41,201 bases of DNA, taken from Fimenecus sp045593555 (GTDB lineage: Bacteria > Bacillota > Clostridia > Oscillospirales > Acutalibacteraceae). The stretch lies in assembly GCA_045593555.1 (NCBI GenBank), contig JAZNWU010000028.1:1-41201 (forward strand), in the 5' to 3' direction. The position numbers and the translations under genes are program-made. Of this stretch, positions 7,733 through 15,644 are shown one piece after another. The notes under the pieces were generated by a model, which did not search any database, was not told the DNA's origin, and was given only the letters and a program-made list of their open reading frames with translations. Within the stretch, counting starts at the first letter, position 1. The number at the start of each line of letters is the position of its first letter.

Positions 7733-8581
7733 ATGCTTGAAAGAAAAGAAGCACTCTCACTTGTTTTAAAGAATTGTTCAGAAAAATTTGAACAGATTGG
7801 TTTTACATCCTCTGCAGTTTGTGAAAATGGCGAAGAAGCTTATGTTGACTTTGCAAAAGACGATGTTACAATCCGACTCTTAAGCCACGACAATCTTCTT
7901 GATGTTACAGAAAAGATTGGCGAAGGTGATTTTGTAAAGGTTGAATCAAATCTTCTTGACCTTGACTCCTTTGAGGACAGAGATATTAAATCTCTTTCAA
8001 ACGAAATCTGCGAAACAGTTTCTTCATCTTACGGTAAAAAAGCTCGTCAGGTTGCAAAGAAAGCTCCACAGACAATTTCAAAATCTGCAGCAAAAAATGG
8101 TACAGAATATGACGCAAACACTCTTGCAAGTCGTATCTCAACTCTTTATCCTGAACTTAAGGACGCTTACAAAGAGAATTTCCAAACTTATGACGAATTC
8201 CTTGGTGAGGATTTCTTTGTAAATCACGCAAACAAGTACATCATGCAGACAATCCGTTCATACGATAGTCAGACAATGAAGAAGCTCTTTAAAATCTTAA
8301 GTGACATCTATGAAAACGGTTCAAATGATGTTCAGGACCTTGTTGTTGTTACAATTCTTGGTGAAATCAATAATGACGAAGAACTTCTTCAGAAATGTCG
8401 TGAACAGATTACTGACGACGATTTCTATGATACACTCGTAGCAGTTAATAAATACCTTGCATCTCCTGCAGGTAAAAAGGCAAAGGAGAAAATGAAAAAC
8501 CCTCCTGCATACAAGCCACCTAAAAAGAAAACAGGCGGTATGATGAGTTCACTTATGAACGCACAACCACCACAGCAGTAA
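7733..8581 (+). CDS. Hypothetical protein, no family recognised
   Basis: I do not recognise this 282-residue protein. It has no signal peptide or membrane segment. The first 80 residues are mixed alpha/beta and acidic (a repeated LLDV/LLDLDSFED pattern). A Lys/Ala/Ser-rich linker follows (KKARQVAKKAPQ). A mostly helical domain of about 130 residues includes LYPELKDAYKENF and NDVQDLVVVTILGEI. The C-terminal tail is basic and Pro/Lys-rich (PPAYKPPKKK) and ends in MNAQPPQQ. The central helical domain vaguely recalls DUF7674-type proteins, but I would not assign it. The ATG at 7733 has GAGGT 8 bases upstream. It is monocistronic, with its own promoter and the repeat-type terminator at 8654-8683. 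Confidence 0.75.
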   Translation: MLERKEALSLVLKNCSEKFEQIGFTSSAVCENGEEAYVDFAKDDVTIRLLSHDNLLDVTEKIGEGDFVKVESNLLDLDSFEDRDIKSLSNEICETVSSSYGKKARQVAKKAPQTISKSAAKNGTEYDANTLASRISTLYPELKDAYKENFQTYDEFLGEDFFVNHANKYIMQTIRSYDSQTMKKLFKILSDIYENGSNDVQDLVVVTILGEINNDEELLQKCREQITDDDFYDTLVAVNKYLASPAGKKAKEKMKNPPAYKPPKKKTGGMMSSLMNAQPPQQ

Positions 8582-8593
8582 AGTGCAAAACGC

Positions 8594-8624
8594 AATCGCA
8601 TAGTGGCAGGCTTCCACGCCTGCA
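8594..8624 (+). repeat. 31-base dispersed repeat, copy 2
   Basis: AATCGCATAGTGGCAGGC followed by TTCCACGCCTGCA matches 1885-1915. The second half folds as GCAGGC/GCCTGC around TTCCAC. It lies 12 bases after the stop codon of the gene at 7733. Confidence 0.6.
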
Positions 8625-8653
8625 AAAACACATAAAATTAAATCTTAAACCAA

Positions 8654-8683
8654 AAGGAAGCTCACTTAATTGTGAACTTCCTT
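8654..8683. terminator. Repeated terminator hairpin, copy 1 of 3
   Basis: AAGGAAGCTCAC (8654-8665), loop TTAATT, and GTGAACTTCCTT (8672-8683), then AATTTTTT. Near-identical hairpins stand at 11415-11444 and 13135-13164. It separates a plus-strand gene from the converging 44-residue peptide gene and could stop transcription in both directions. Confidence 0.8.
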
Positions 8684-8802
8684 AATTTTTTATGCATTTA
8701 TATTAATAATGTGCTACGCCACATTTGCAAGTTTTATTTAACCGAAAAAATTTCGAAAAATTAGAACAATCTTAAAGAAGAGCTTTACAACTCCTCTTTA
8801 TA

Positions 8803-8937
8803 TTATCCAAACCAATCCTCACCATCCGGGTCAGATGTGCCGATAGTTACATCTTCGGTTTGAGTTCCTGAAACTGTGATTATATCTTCAACTTCGTAAA
8901 TTGTCACATCAAATTCAGGTGTTATGTATTCTTTCAT
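8803..8937 (-). CDS. 44-residue peptide gene downstream of the GLUG protein
   Basis: An open frame of 44 codons starts at ATG 8937 and ends in TAA at 8805-8803. The peptide begins MKEYITPEFDVTIYEVEDII, continues TVSGTQTEDVTIG, and ends DPDGEDWFG. It is very acidic and has no cysteine and no signal peptide. AAAGGA lies 8-9 bases upstream of the ATG. The frame begins only 27 bases after the stop of the secreted GLUG protein on the same strand, so both are likely on one transcript. From memory, short clostridial peptides with a Lys-Tyr-x-x-Pro start and an EDIIT-S-G core are common, but I know of no described function. It is too short to be certain that it is translated; the ribosome site and position argue that it is. 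Confidence 0.65.
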   Translation of the reverse strand: MKEYITPEFDVTIYEVEDIITVSGTQTEDVTIGTSDPDGEDWFG

Positions 8938-8964
8938 ATTACTTTTCCTTTCATATTTATTATT

Positions 8965-11043
8965 TTATATTTCCCAACCGTATTTTTCAGCGGCTTGTGG
9001 ATAATAAGTTGTGTATAATAAATTAAAATCTGCCGTCACTTCTGTATCAAAGAAATACCAAGTATTATCAACGCAGATATATGCAAATGCAATAAGATTT
9101 TCGTTTACATCTTCTACAGGTACACCCGTTACAAGACAAGTAAACATATAATATTCGCCAATATCCTGAATATAACTTACGGGGGCATCTGCATAGCCTG
9201 TGATAGTTTCACCTTGAGCTACTTTCTTTGCATCCTCTATTGAAAAATCATTTGAATCGCAAGAATAAACAAATCCGACTTTTGAAATCTTTTTAGATGC
9301 CTCATTATTTGTGTCTGCAATATATGTTTTAAAATCTTCATCAGAAATCATAGCACGAGTTCTCACATCAAATATATTGGCATACAAGCCGTCAGCATTT
9401 CTCTTGAAACGGATTTGTGAGGATAATGGTGAAAGAATTGTTACTATATCATAATAATTTGTGCCATCATAAAAGACAATGCTTTTGCTAAATACAGGAT
9501 ATGGGTCAACACCAATTTCCTGTTGCCATATACTATCTTCATTTAAAACAGAACCATTAAGCAAATGTGTAACTTCTCCTGAATTAAACTGTGCTTCTGT
9601 TTTGCTTTCTGTTTCGGAAAGATAATAGCAGTTTATTGCTTCACCCTTTATATTAGCAGACTCATTAAAAATCTGACCAAAACTTTTATTTCTGCCATTG
9701 CTGACATTTCCTATATTATAACAGTTTATTATCTGACTTGCAGGAGTTCCGCTATATTGATTATAACCTGAACATCCTGCTGATATGCCTCCCGTAGTAT
9801 GAAGAGTGGAATACACATCACCCCAATTATAACAGTCAGAAATAATGCTTGCATCATATAAAGTAGATGCTATACCACCGGTCATTGTGCCTTTGCCTGT
9901 AACATTACCTGTATTAAAGCAGATTTTAATGGTACAGCCTTCACGGTTTGACCCAACTACTCCACCGGTATTATCGTTGCCGTCTATATTACCTGTATTG
10001 TAACAGTATGAAACAGTGCCACCTATATTACTTCCAACTACACCGGCTGTACAACTGGCTACAGAATGTGTAATATTTCCGGTATTAAAGCACTGATACA
10101 CTTCACCATAATTATTATTACCAACAATACCTGCATTTCTGCCATTATTATTGGCAGATGCCGTACCTTCGTTATAACAATATCTTACTTTGCCATAATC
10201 ATTATAACCTACTATACCACCAACATAACCACTATATGCATATATTGCTCCTGTATTGTGACATTTCTCTACAATACCCAAATTATTTGCAACAATGCCA
10301 CCTGCATATTTAGCATAATTGATTGTTTCTGAATTTACATTACCTGTGTTGTAACAGTTAAAAACAAATCCGTCTGTATAGTTAGTACCAACTACTCCTC
10401 CCGTATAGTGTGCACCTATTATAGTAGCAGAATTATAACAACCGATAACCTTATTATAATTCAAGCCAACAATTATACCGGAAAAATAATTTGCTGAATT
10501 AGTTGTATATATATAGGAATTTACAACACCTATATTTTTTATTTCAGCATTTGTATCAGCAACACCGAACATTCCATAATGGTCAATAATTTCACCATTA
10601 TAGTACAGTCCTAAAACTGTTTTTCCGTTTCCATCAAAAATTCCGTTGTACTTGTTTGTTGAATTACCGATTGATTTCCATGAACGGAAACCGTCTTGTA
10701 CTACTTCACCATTATATACAACTGTTCCTTCTGTTCTGAATTCATAACCGGGATTGATTTCAATGTTATTTATAAGAATTGCGTTAATATTTACATTTCC
10801 GTTATTAACTTGTTCTCCAAACCAACAAAGCTGACCTGCATTTGATATTTCATAAAATCCGTCACCGTTAAGTGTTGCTGGTTCATATCCGTTTTCACAG
10901 GTACAAAATCCGTTAATAAATTCATTGTGGCATTCAGAACATAATGTTGTTTCTGCGCCTGCAGTTATGCTTGATATTGGGATTAATGAAATTACCATAA
11001 TTAATGCCAAGAAAACTGATAAAAATTTGTTTGTTTTTTTCAT
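8965..11043 (-). CDS. Secreted GLUG-repeat surface protein
   Basis: This 692-residue protein is probably exported. The signal peptide has basic KKTNK, then a hydrophobic core, with likely cleavage after AGA at about residue 30. A four-Cys cluster follows (LCSECHNEF, FCTCENG), then a segment containing FYEISNAGQLCWF. About nine repeats of roughly 25-35 residues then carry GGVVG-x-N and CYNTGNV, the GLUG-type motif thought to form a beta-helix. A C-terminal domain of about 180 residues ends KYGWEI. No LPXTG motif or dockerin is seen. The ATG at 11043 is used because AAGGGA lies 7 bases before it; the TTG 15 bases upstream overlaps that site. It is divergent from an XRE regulator and followed by a 44-residue peptide gene. 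Adhesion or matrix binding is plausible but unproven. Confidence 0.85.
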   Translation of the reverse strand: MKKTNKFLSVFLALIMVISLIPISSITAGAETTLCSECHNEFINGFCTCENGYEPATLNGDGFYEISNAGQLCWFGEQVNNGNVNINAILINNIEINPGYEFRTEGTVVYNGEVVQDGFRSWKSIGNSTNKYNGIFDGNGKTVLGLYYNGEIIDHYGMFGVADTNAEIKNIGVVNSYIYTTNSANYFSGIIVGLNYNKVIGCYNSATIIGAHYTGGVVGTNYTDGFVFNCYNTGNVNSETINYAKYAGGIVANNLGIVEKCHNTGAIYAYSGYVGGIVGYNDYGKVRYCYNEGTASANNNGRNAGIVGNNNYGEVYQCFNTGNITHSVASCTAGVVGSNIGGTVSYCYNTGNIDGNDNTGGVVGSNREGCTIKICFNTGNVTGKGTMTGGIASTLYDASIISDCYNWGDVYSTLHTTGGISAGCSGYNQYSGTPASQIINCYNIGNVSNGRNKSFGQIFNESANIKGEAINCYYLSETESKTEAQFNSGEVTHLLNGSVLNEDSIWQQEIGVDPYPVFSKSIVFYDGTNYYDIVTILSPLSSQIRFKRNADGLYANIFDVRTRAMISDEDFKTYIADTNNEASKKISKVGFVYSCDSNDFSIEDAKKVAQGETITGYADAPVSYIQDIGEYYMFTCLVTGVPVEDVNENLIAFAYICVDNTWYFFDTEVTADFNLLYTTYYPQAAEKYGWEI

Positions 11044-11078
11044 AATAATTCCCTTCAATTATATATTGTTGCAAAATT

Positions 11079-11107
11079 ATATTAACACATAAGTATTCAA
11101 TTGTCAA
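11079..11107 (-). promoter_or_regulatory. Promoter of the GLUG protein gene
   Basis: On the minus strand TTGACA (11107-11102), a 17-base spacer and TAATAT (11084-11079). An alternative TATAAT lies 3 bases further on. The direct repeats at 11087-11099 and 11107-11119 overlap its spacer and -35 box. Confidence 0.65.
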
Positions 11108-11119
11108 CATATGTATTCA
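11087..11119. promoter_or_regulatory. Two direct repeats, likely operator of the XRE regulator
   Basis: ACATAAGTATTCA (11087-11099) and ACATATGTATTCA (11107-11119) differ at one base and are offset by 20 bases, two helical turns. They lie between the divergent GLUG and XRE genes, over the GLUG promoter. A repressor site for the adjacent regulator is the simplest reading. Confidence 0.5.
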
Positions 11120-11163
11120 TAAGCAAACCCAAATTAGCATACACTTATTATGAGGTGATGTTA

Positions 11164-11403
11164 ATGTTTATTCCTACACTTGATGCTGTTTTAGTTGGTA
11201 ATGTTATAGCTGATTTCAGACGAAAAAAGGGTATATCACAAGAAGTTTTAAGCGGTCTTGCAGACATAGGCAGAACTCACCTTTCAGCCATTGAACGAGG
11301 AGAAAGAAAGCCAACATTGGAAACACTTTATCGTATTTCTTGTGCTTTAGATGTCAAAATGAGTGATATAATTATTGAAATTGAAAAGAAAATAGAAAAA
11401 TAA
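11164..11403 (+). CDS. Small XRE-family HTH transcriptional regulator
   Basis: This 79-residue protein consists of little more than an XRE/Cro-type helix-turn-helix. It reads IADFRRKKGISQEVLS, then GRTHLSAIERGERKP as the recognition-helix segment, then TLYRISCALDVKMSDII, and ends in a Lys/Glu tail. No sensor domain is present, as is typical of Cro-like repressors. The ATG at 11164 has GAGGTG 6 bases upstream; the frame extends further upstream but only across the promoter region. It is divergent from the GLUG surface protein, and two 13-base direct repeats lie between the genes, which suggests local autoregulation and control of the surface protein. It ends 11 bases before a repeat-type terminator. 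Confidence 0.9.
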   Translation: MFIPTLDAVLVGNVIADFRRKKGISQEVLSGLADIGRTHLSAIERGERKPTLETLYRISCALDVKMSDIIIEIEKKIEK

Positions 11404-11414
11404 AAGTTGCAAAA

Positions 11415-11444
11415 AAGGAAGCTCACTTAATTGTGAACTTCCTT
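11415..11444. terminator. Repeated terminator hairpin, copy 2 of 3
   Basis: AAGGAAGCTCAC, loop TTAATT, GTGAACTTCCTT, then ATTTTTTG. Stem and loop are identical to copy 1. It ends the XRE regulator gene. Confidence 0.8.
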
Positions 11445-11485
11445 ATTTTTTGTTATATAAATCAGAGTTTATCGGGATGTTTTGT

Positions 11486-11570
11486 GTCATTCTGAGGAGT
11501 GTAACGACGAAGAATCTCTGTTGATTGATAGGCTACTTTGTTAGAGATTCTTCGCTTCGCTCAGAATGAC
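11486..11570. repeat. Palindromic dispersed repeat, copy 3 of 3
   Basis: This 85-base copy runs from GTCATTCTGAGGAGTG to GCTCAGAATGAC, with GAAGAATCTC and GAGATTCTTCG arms. It fills much of the 343-base gap between the two XRE genes. The rest of that gap holds the copy-2 terminator, a promoter (11608-11636) and an inverted repeat (11669-11685). Confidence 0.8.
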
Positions 11571-11607
11571 ATACCAATTTATTCTCCTCGATAAATTATA
11601 ATTTGAA

Positions 11608-11636
11608 TTGCTATATAGTATAAATTGAAGTATAAT
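11608..11636 (+). promoter_or_regulatory. Promoter of the membrane XRE regulator
   Basis: TTGCTA (11608-11613), a 17-base spacer and a perfect TATAAT (11631-11636) give a leader of roughly 100 bases before the ATG at 11747. Confidence 0.6.
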
Positions 11637-11668
11637 TAAATAGACAAAATAAAAAGAATTCCACGATT

Positions 11669-11685
11669 AGTAGATAAAATCTACT
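11669..11685. promoter_or_regulatory. 17-base inverted repeat in the leader, possible operator
   Basis: AGTAGAT (11669-11675) and ATCTACT (11679-11685) are perfect 7-base arms around AAA. It lies in the leader of the membrane XRE regulator, without a T run. A self-binding site or an RNA hairpin are both possible. Confidence 0.4.
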
Positions 11686-11746
11686 TTCCATGAGTTGAAA
11701 AAACACTCTATTTATTGCAGAATAAAACCATAAAGGAGGCTGTAAT

Positions 11747-13111
11747 ATGGAAAAGAAAACAATAGGTGCTTTTCTCTCTGCTTTAAGAAAAGCTAACGGA
11801 ATGACACAACAAGAAGTTGCTGACAAATTAAATATTTCCAATAAAACAGTAAGCAAGTGGGAACGTGATGAAGGTTGTCCCGAAATAATGATGTTACCTG
11901 CTATCGCAGAACTTTATTCTGTTACTGTTGATGAAATTCTACGTGGTGAGAGAACAACAAAAACATCACACGAAGAATATAAAAGCACAAAAAGTGAAGA
12001 AAGAATCAAGTATTTGATAGGAAAAGCATCAACAAAATTTACCAACAGTTCTATTATCTCAATTATTCTTGGTGCGGTGGCTCTTATCTTAACCTATACA
12101 ATTCGCGAAATCGTTTATAATTATAATGTTTTGTGGATAGGATATGTAATCATATTGGTTTTAAGTGCCGCTTCCGTTTCTGTTATTTTAGTTGCATTTA
12201 ATAATCTTTTATCAGGTTTTCACAACGAGGACATTGTTGAAAAAGAATGCTTGAACGACACAATGAAAATTTGTGTAAAACATATTACCGTTGTAACCTT
12301 TTTATCGGTTGTGACTTTATTGGGAATGATTATCAGCATTATTGATACAACCGCTCTTCTTTTGGTTGCCTTGCCACCCACGACAATTGTTGGTGGCGTA
12401 ATAGCATATTTAATTCGCTCATTTTTATATAAGAAATTTGATATTGCAGAAACAGAACTATCTTATGAACAAAAGAAGTATCGAAAAAAGCATATAAAAG
12501 TTACTGCAATAATCCTTTCTGTTGTTATTTTCTTTTCTATTATGTTGCCTTTTGTAGGTGCGTTTATGGATTCCCTAACCATTTCTTATTATTGCTTTGC
12601 AGACGGTGTCGATTATCAATACAAGACACTTGAAGAAGCTGAAAGTGAATATTATAAGCTAAAAAGCTATGTAACGGGTGAAAAAGATTTAGGCATTATC
12701 TTAAACGAGTATTGTGACGATGATTCAAATACCTACATATTAGATTATTCGGATGAAAGATACCACGTCTTTGAGAAAGGCGAAAATGGCTATAACCTTG
12801 TATCACAAGGTGTCCTTGTAAATTCCGACACAACCGAAATAACCTTTAATTCTTATGAAGAGATGGAAAATTTCAAAGCAAAAAACACAATTAATTATGA
12901 ACCTATTTCCATAGATTCACTTCAGAAAAATGTAAACTTTGACGATGAAACACTAACTGTTTCTTATCAATACAATACAAACTATCTCAATGGAGCTTTG
13001 GATATTTTGCCTGTATTTATTCTATTAGGTTCTTGCGTTTGCATAATAATATTTGTTGTTTCTGTTGTCGTATATTACAAAAAGAAAAAGAAATTGGCTG
13101 AAAACAGTTAA
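11747..13111 (+). CDS. Membrane-anchored XRE-family regulator with extracytoplasmic domain
   Basis: This 454-residue protein begins with a complete XRE helix-turn-helix (residues about 5-65; MTQQEVADKLNIS, then KTVSKWERDEGCP). About six hydrophobic segments follow, near residues 98-118, 125-150, 180-200, 205-225, 250-275 and 420-442. Between the last two lies a hydrophilic stretch of about 145 residues rich in Asp, Glu and Tyr, predicted to be outside the cell. The C-terminus is KKKKKLAENS, cytoplasmic by the positive-inside rule. This arrangement is that of a one-component sensor that binds DNA from the membrane. AAAGGAGG stands 7 bases before the ATG. No partner gene is obvious, since the next gene converges on it. 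The ligand and targets are unknown. Confidence 0.85.
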   Translation: MEKKTIGAFLSALRKANGMTQQEVADKLNISNKTVSKWERDEGCPEIMMLPAIAELYSVTVDEILRGERTTKTSHEEYKSTKSEERIKYLIGKASTKFTNSSIISIILGAVALILTYTIREIVYNYNVLWIGYVIILVLSAASVSVILVAFNNLLSGFHNEDIVEKECLNDTMKICVKHITVVTFLSVVTLLGMIISIIDTTALLLVALPPTTIVGGVIAYLIRSFLYKKFDIAETELSYEQKKYRKKHIKVTAIILSVVIFFSIMLPFVGAFMDSLTISYYCFADGVDYQYKTLEEAESEYYKLKSYVTGEKDLGIILNEYCDDDSNTYILDYSDERYHVFEKGENGYNLVSQGVLVNSDTTEITFNSYEEMENFKAKNTINYEPISIDSLQKNVNFDDETLTVSYQYNTNYLNGALDILPVFILLGSCVCIIIFVVSVVVYYKKKKKLAENS

Positions 13112-13134
13112 AGGATAATTGATTTTAAAGCGAA

Positions 13135-13164
13135 AAGGAAGCTCACGCTATTGTGAACTTCCTT
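13135..13164. terminator. Repeated terminator hairpin, copy 3 of 3
   Basis: AAGGAAGCTCAC, loop GCTATT, GTGAACTTCCTT, then AATTTTTT. The stem equals copies 1 and 2; only the loop differs. It separates the membrane regulator from the converging glgP and probably acts in both directions. Confidence 0.8.
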
Positions 13165-13174
13165 AATTTTTTCA

Positions 13175-15589
13175 TTATTTTTTAAGTGCTGATTTTGCGT
13201 TCCAGATGTTAGCTGCATATTCATTGATTGCACGGTCTGCTGCGAATCTGCCTGCACCTGAGATATTCATAAGTGACATCTTATTCCAGTTATCACGGTC
13301 AAGAAAATCATTTGAAATTCTTAACTGTGTATTTCTGTAATCTTCAAAGTCAGCAAGTACCATATATGGGTCGTGGTGAACGATTGTTGATGTAACTTCG
13401 TGGAACATCTTGCCACCGATACCATTGTTGTTTGCGAAGTTGAGAATCTTCTGGAGCTCTGCATTTGCATTATAGAAATTCTGCGGAACATATCCACGCT
13501 TCTGTAACTGCTGAACTTCAGGTGTTTTCATACCGAAGATGTAGATGTTATCTTCACCAACAGCATCAAAGATTTCAACATTAGCACCGTCCATTGTACC
13601 GAGTGTAACTGCACCGTTGAGCATAAGCTTCATATTACCTGTACCTGAAGCCTCAGTACCTGCAAGTGAAATCTGCTCTGAAATATCAGCAGCAGGCATA
13701 AGCTTTTCAGCAAGTGTAACATTGTAATCCTCAACATAAACAACCTTGATTCTGCCTCTTACATCAGGGTCATTATTGATTACATCAGCAAGTGCACAGA
13801 TGAAAGAAATAATCTTCTTTGCTACAAAGTAACCTGATGCAGCCTTTGCACCGAAAATGTATGTGTGAGGAATGAAATCACCGTTTGGATTTTCCTTGAT
13901 TGCAAGGTAATGTGAAAGAATATTAAGAGCATTAAGGTGCTGACGCTTATACTCGTGAAGACGCTTAACCTGAACATCAAAAATTGAATCAGGGTCAAGC
14001 TGAATTCCGTTGTGTTTAAGCACATACTTTGCAAAATCTTCCTTATTTGCTCTCTTGATTTTTCCGAGTTCATCAAGAACAGCCTTATCATCCTTGAACT
14101 TTCTTAAATCGAGAAGCTTATCTGCATCCTTAACAAATCCGTCACCGATAGTTTCTGTAAGGAACTTTGTAAGCTTTGGGTTAGCCTGACAAAGCCAACG
14201 TCTATGAGCAATACCATTTGTAACATTTGTGAACTTGTCAGGAGTAAGAGCATAGAAATCAGAGAAAACTGTATCCTTAAGAATGTCACTATGAAGAGCA
14301 GAAACACCGTTTACACAATGTGAACCTGCAACACAAAGGTTAGCCATTCTTACAACACCGTTTGAAATAACTGCCATTCTCTCAACTATATCAGCATTAT
14401 ATGTGCTGTTCCATACAAATGAACGGAAACGGTTGTCGATTTCCTTTGTAATCTGCCAAAGACGAGGCATAAGACGCTTATAAAGGTCTTCAGGCCAACA
14501 TTCAAGAGCTTCCTTCATAACTGTATGGTTTGTATATGCAACTGTATTTGTAACAATATTCCAAGCTTCATCCCAACCATATCCGCATTCGTCAAGAAGA
14601 ATACGCATAAGTTCAGGGATAGCCATTGTAGGATGAGTATCATTAACGTGAATTGCAACTTTGTCAGCAAAATTATCCATTGTGCCAAATTCACGAAGAT
14701 GATGCTGAACAATATCCTGAATTGATGCTGAAACAAGGAAATACTGCTGACGAAGACGAAGTGATTTTCCTTCAGGATGATTATCTGCAGGATAAAGAAC
14801 CTTACTGATAACCTCAGCCATAGCATTTCTTTCCATAGCTCTCATATAGTCACCCTGATTAAAGAGTGCCATATCAAGACCGGGTGCTTTTGCAGACCAA
14901 AGACGAAGAACTGAAACGCCTTTACCATCTTTACCTGCAACATGCATATCATATGGAATAGCCTGAATTACAGTTGGATTCTCAATTTCAACGCTGTGAT
15001 ACTGATTTTCCCAGATATCACGAACTTCACCTTCAAACTTGATTTCCATAGCCTGTTCTTCATGTGGTACAAGCCACACGTCACCACCGGGAAGCCAGAA
15101 ATCAGGAAGCTCAGTCTGCCAACCGTCAACCAACTTCTGTTTGAAGATACCGTATTCATAGAGAATTGTATAGCCCTTTGCAACATAGCCCTGAGTTGCA
15201 AGACCGTCAAGATAACATGCAGCAAGACGACCAAGACCACCATTACCAAGACCTGCATCAGGTTCACAATCATAGATTGAGTCCATATTGATGCCATAGT
15301 CCTTTAACACACTTTCAAAAACCTTTGTAAGGTTAAGGTTGTAAAGGTTATTTTTAAGAGAACGACCCATAAGGAATTCCATACAAAGGTAATAAACTCT
15401 CTTTGTTCCCTTTTTTGAGCCTTCCTTTGAAAATTCAGCTCTACCCTGACTCATCATATCTCTTACAATAAGAGCGATAGCCTTATAGAACTGTTCATTT
15501 GTTGCCTCATTGGGATTAACCCCTATAAAATGAGAAAGTTTTGACTCAACAAGCTCTTTTGCTTGTTTCTTTGTAAGCGAATAATTCAT
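13175..15589 (-). CDS. glgP: Glycogen/starch/alpha-glucan phosphorylase
   Basis: This 804-residue cytoplasmic enzyme releases glucose 1-phosphate from alpha-1,4-glucans using pyridoxal phosphate (PLP). Near the N-terminus are YLCMEFLMGRSL and the glycine-rich GLGNGGLGRLAAC. DTHPTMAIPELM and VTNGIAHRRWL lie in the middle. The PLP lysine sits in EASGTGNMKLMLNG at about residue 650, followed by GTMDGANVEI. Length and motif order match bacterial GlgP/MalP. GGAGG lies 6 bases before the ATG at 15589. It has its own promoter and a shared terminator at its end, so it is monocistronic. It links functionally with galU, which consumes glucose 1-phosphate, but the two are not co-transcribed. Confidence 0.97.
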   Translation of the reverse strand: MNYSLTKKQAKELVESKLSHFIGVNPNEATNEQFYKAIALIVRDMMSQGRAEFSKEGSKKGTKRVYYLCMEFLMGRSLKNNLYNLNLTKVFESVLKDYGINMDSIYDCEPDAGLGNGGLGRLAACYLDGLATQGYVAKGYTILYEYGIFKQKLVDGWQTELPDFWLPGGDVWLVPHEEQAMEIKFEGEVRDIWENQYHSVEIENPTVIQAIPYDMHVAGKDGKGVSVLRLWSAKAPGLDMALFNQGDYMRAMERNAMAEVISKVLYPADNHPEGKSLRLRQQYFLVSASIQDIVQHHLREFGTMDNFADKVAIHVNDTHPTMAIPELMRILLDECGYGWDEAWNIVTNTVAYTNHTVMKEALECWPEDLYKRLMPRLWQITKEIDNRFRSFVWNSTYNADIVERMAVISNGVVRMANLCVAGSHCVNGVSALHSDILKDTVFSDFYALTPDKFTNVTNGIAHRRWLCQANPKLTKFLTETIGDGFVKDADKLLDLRKFKDDKAVLDELGKIKRANKEDFAKYVLKHNGIQLDPDSIFDVQVKRLHEYKRQHLNALNILSHYLAIKENPNGDFIPHTYIFGAKAASGYFVAKKIISFICALADVINNDPDVRGRIKVVYVEDYNVTLAEKLMPAADISEQISLAGTEASGTGNMKLMLNGAVTLGTMDGANVEIFDAVGEDNIYIFGMKTPEVQQLQKRGYVPQNFYNANAELQKILNFANNNGIGGKMFHEVTSTIVHHDPYMVLADFEDYRNTQLRISNDFLDRDNWNKMSLMNISGAGRFAADRAINEYAANIWNAKSALKK

Positions 15590-15644
15590 ACAAAACCTCC
15601 AAAAACATTTATAAAAAACATTAAAAATTAAAGTCTGTTTGTAT

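Noticed and set aside
11101..11163. TTG at 11101 as start of the small XRE regulator
   Set aside because: The extra residues would be encoded by the promoter/operator region, and a good GAGGTG lies just before the ATG at 11164.
14942..15297. Two open frames of about 110 codons inside glgP, one on each strand
   Set aside because: Both are frame shadows of the conserved phosphorylase coding sequence, without ribosome sites.
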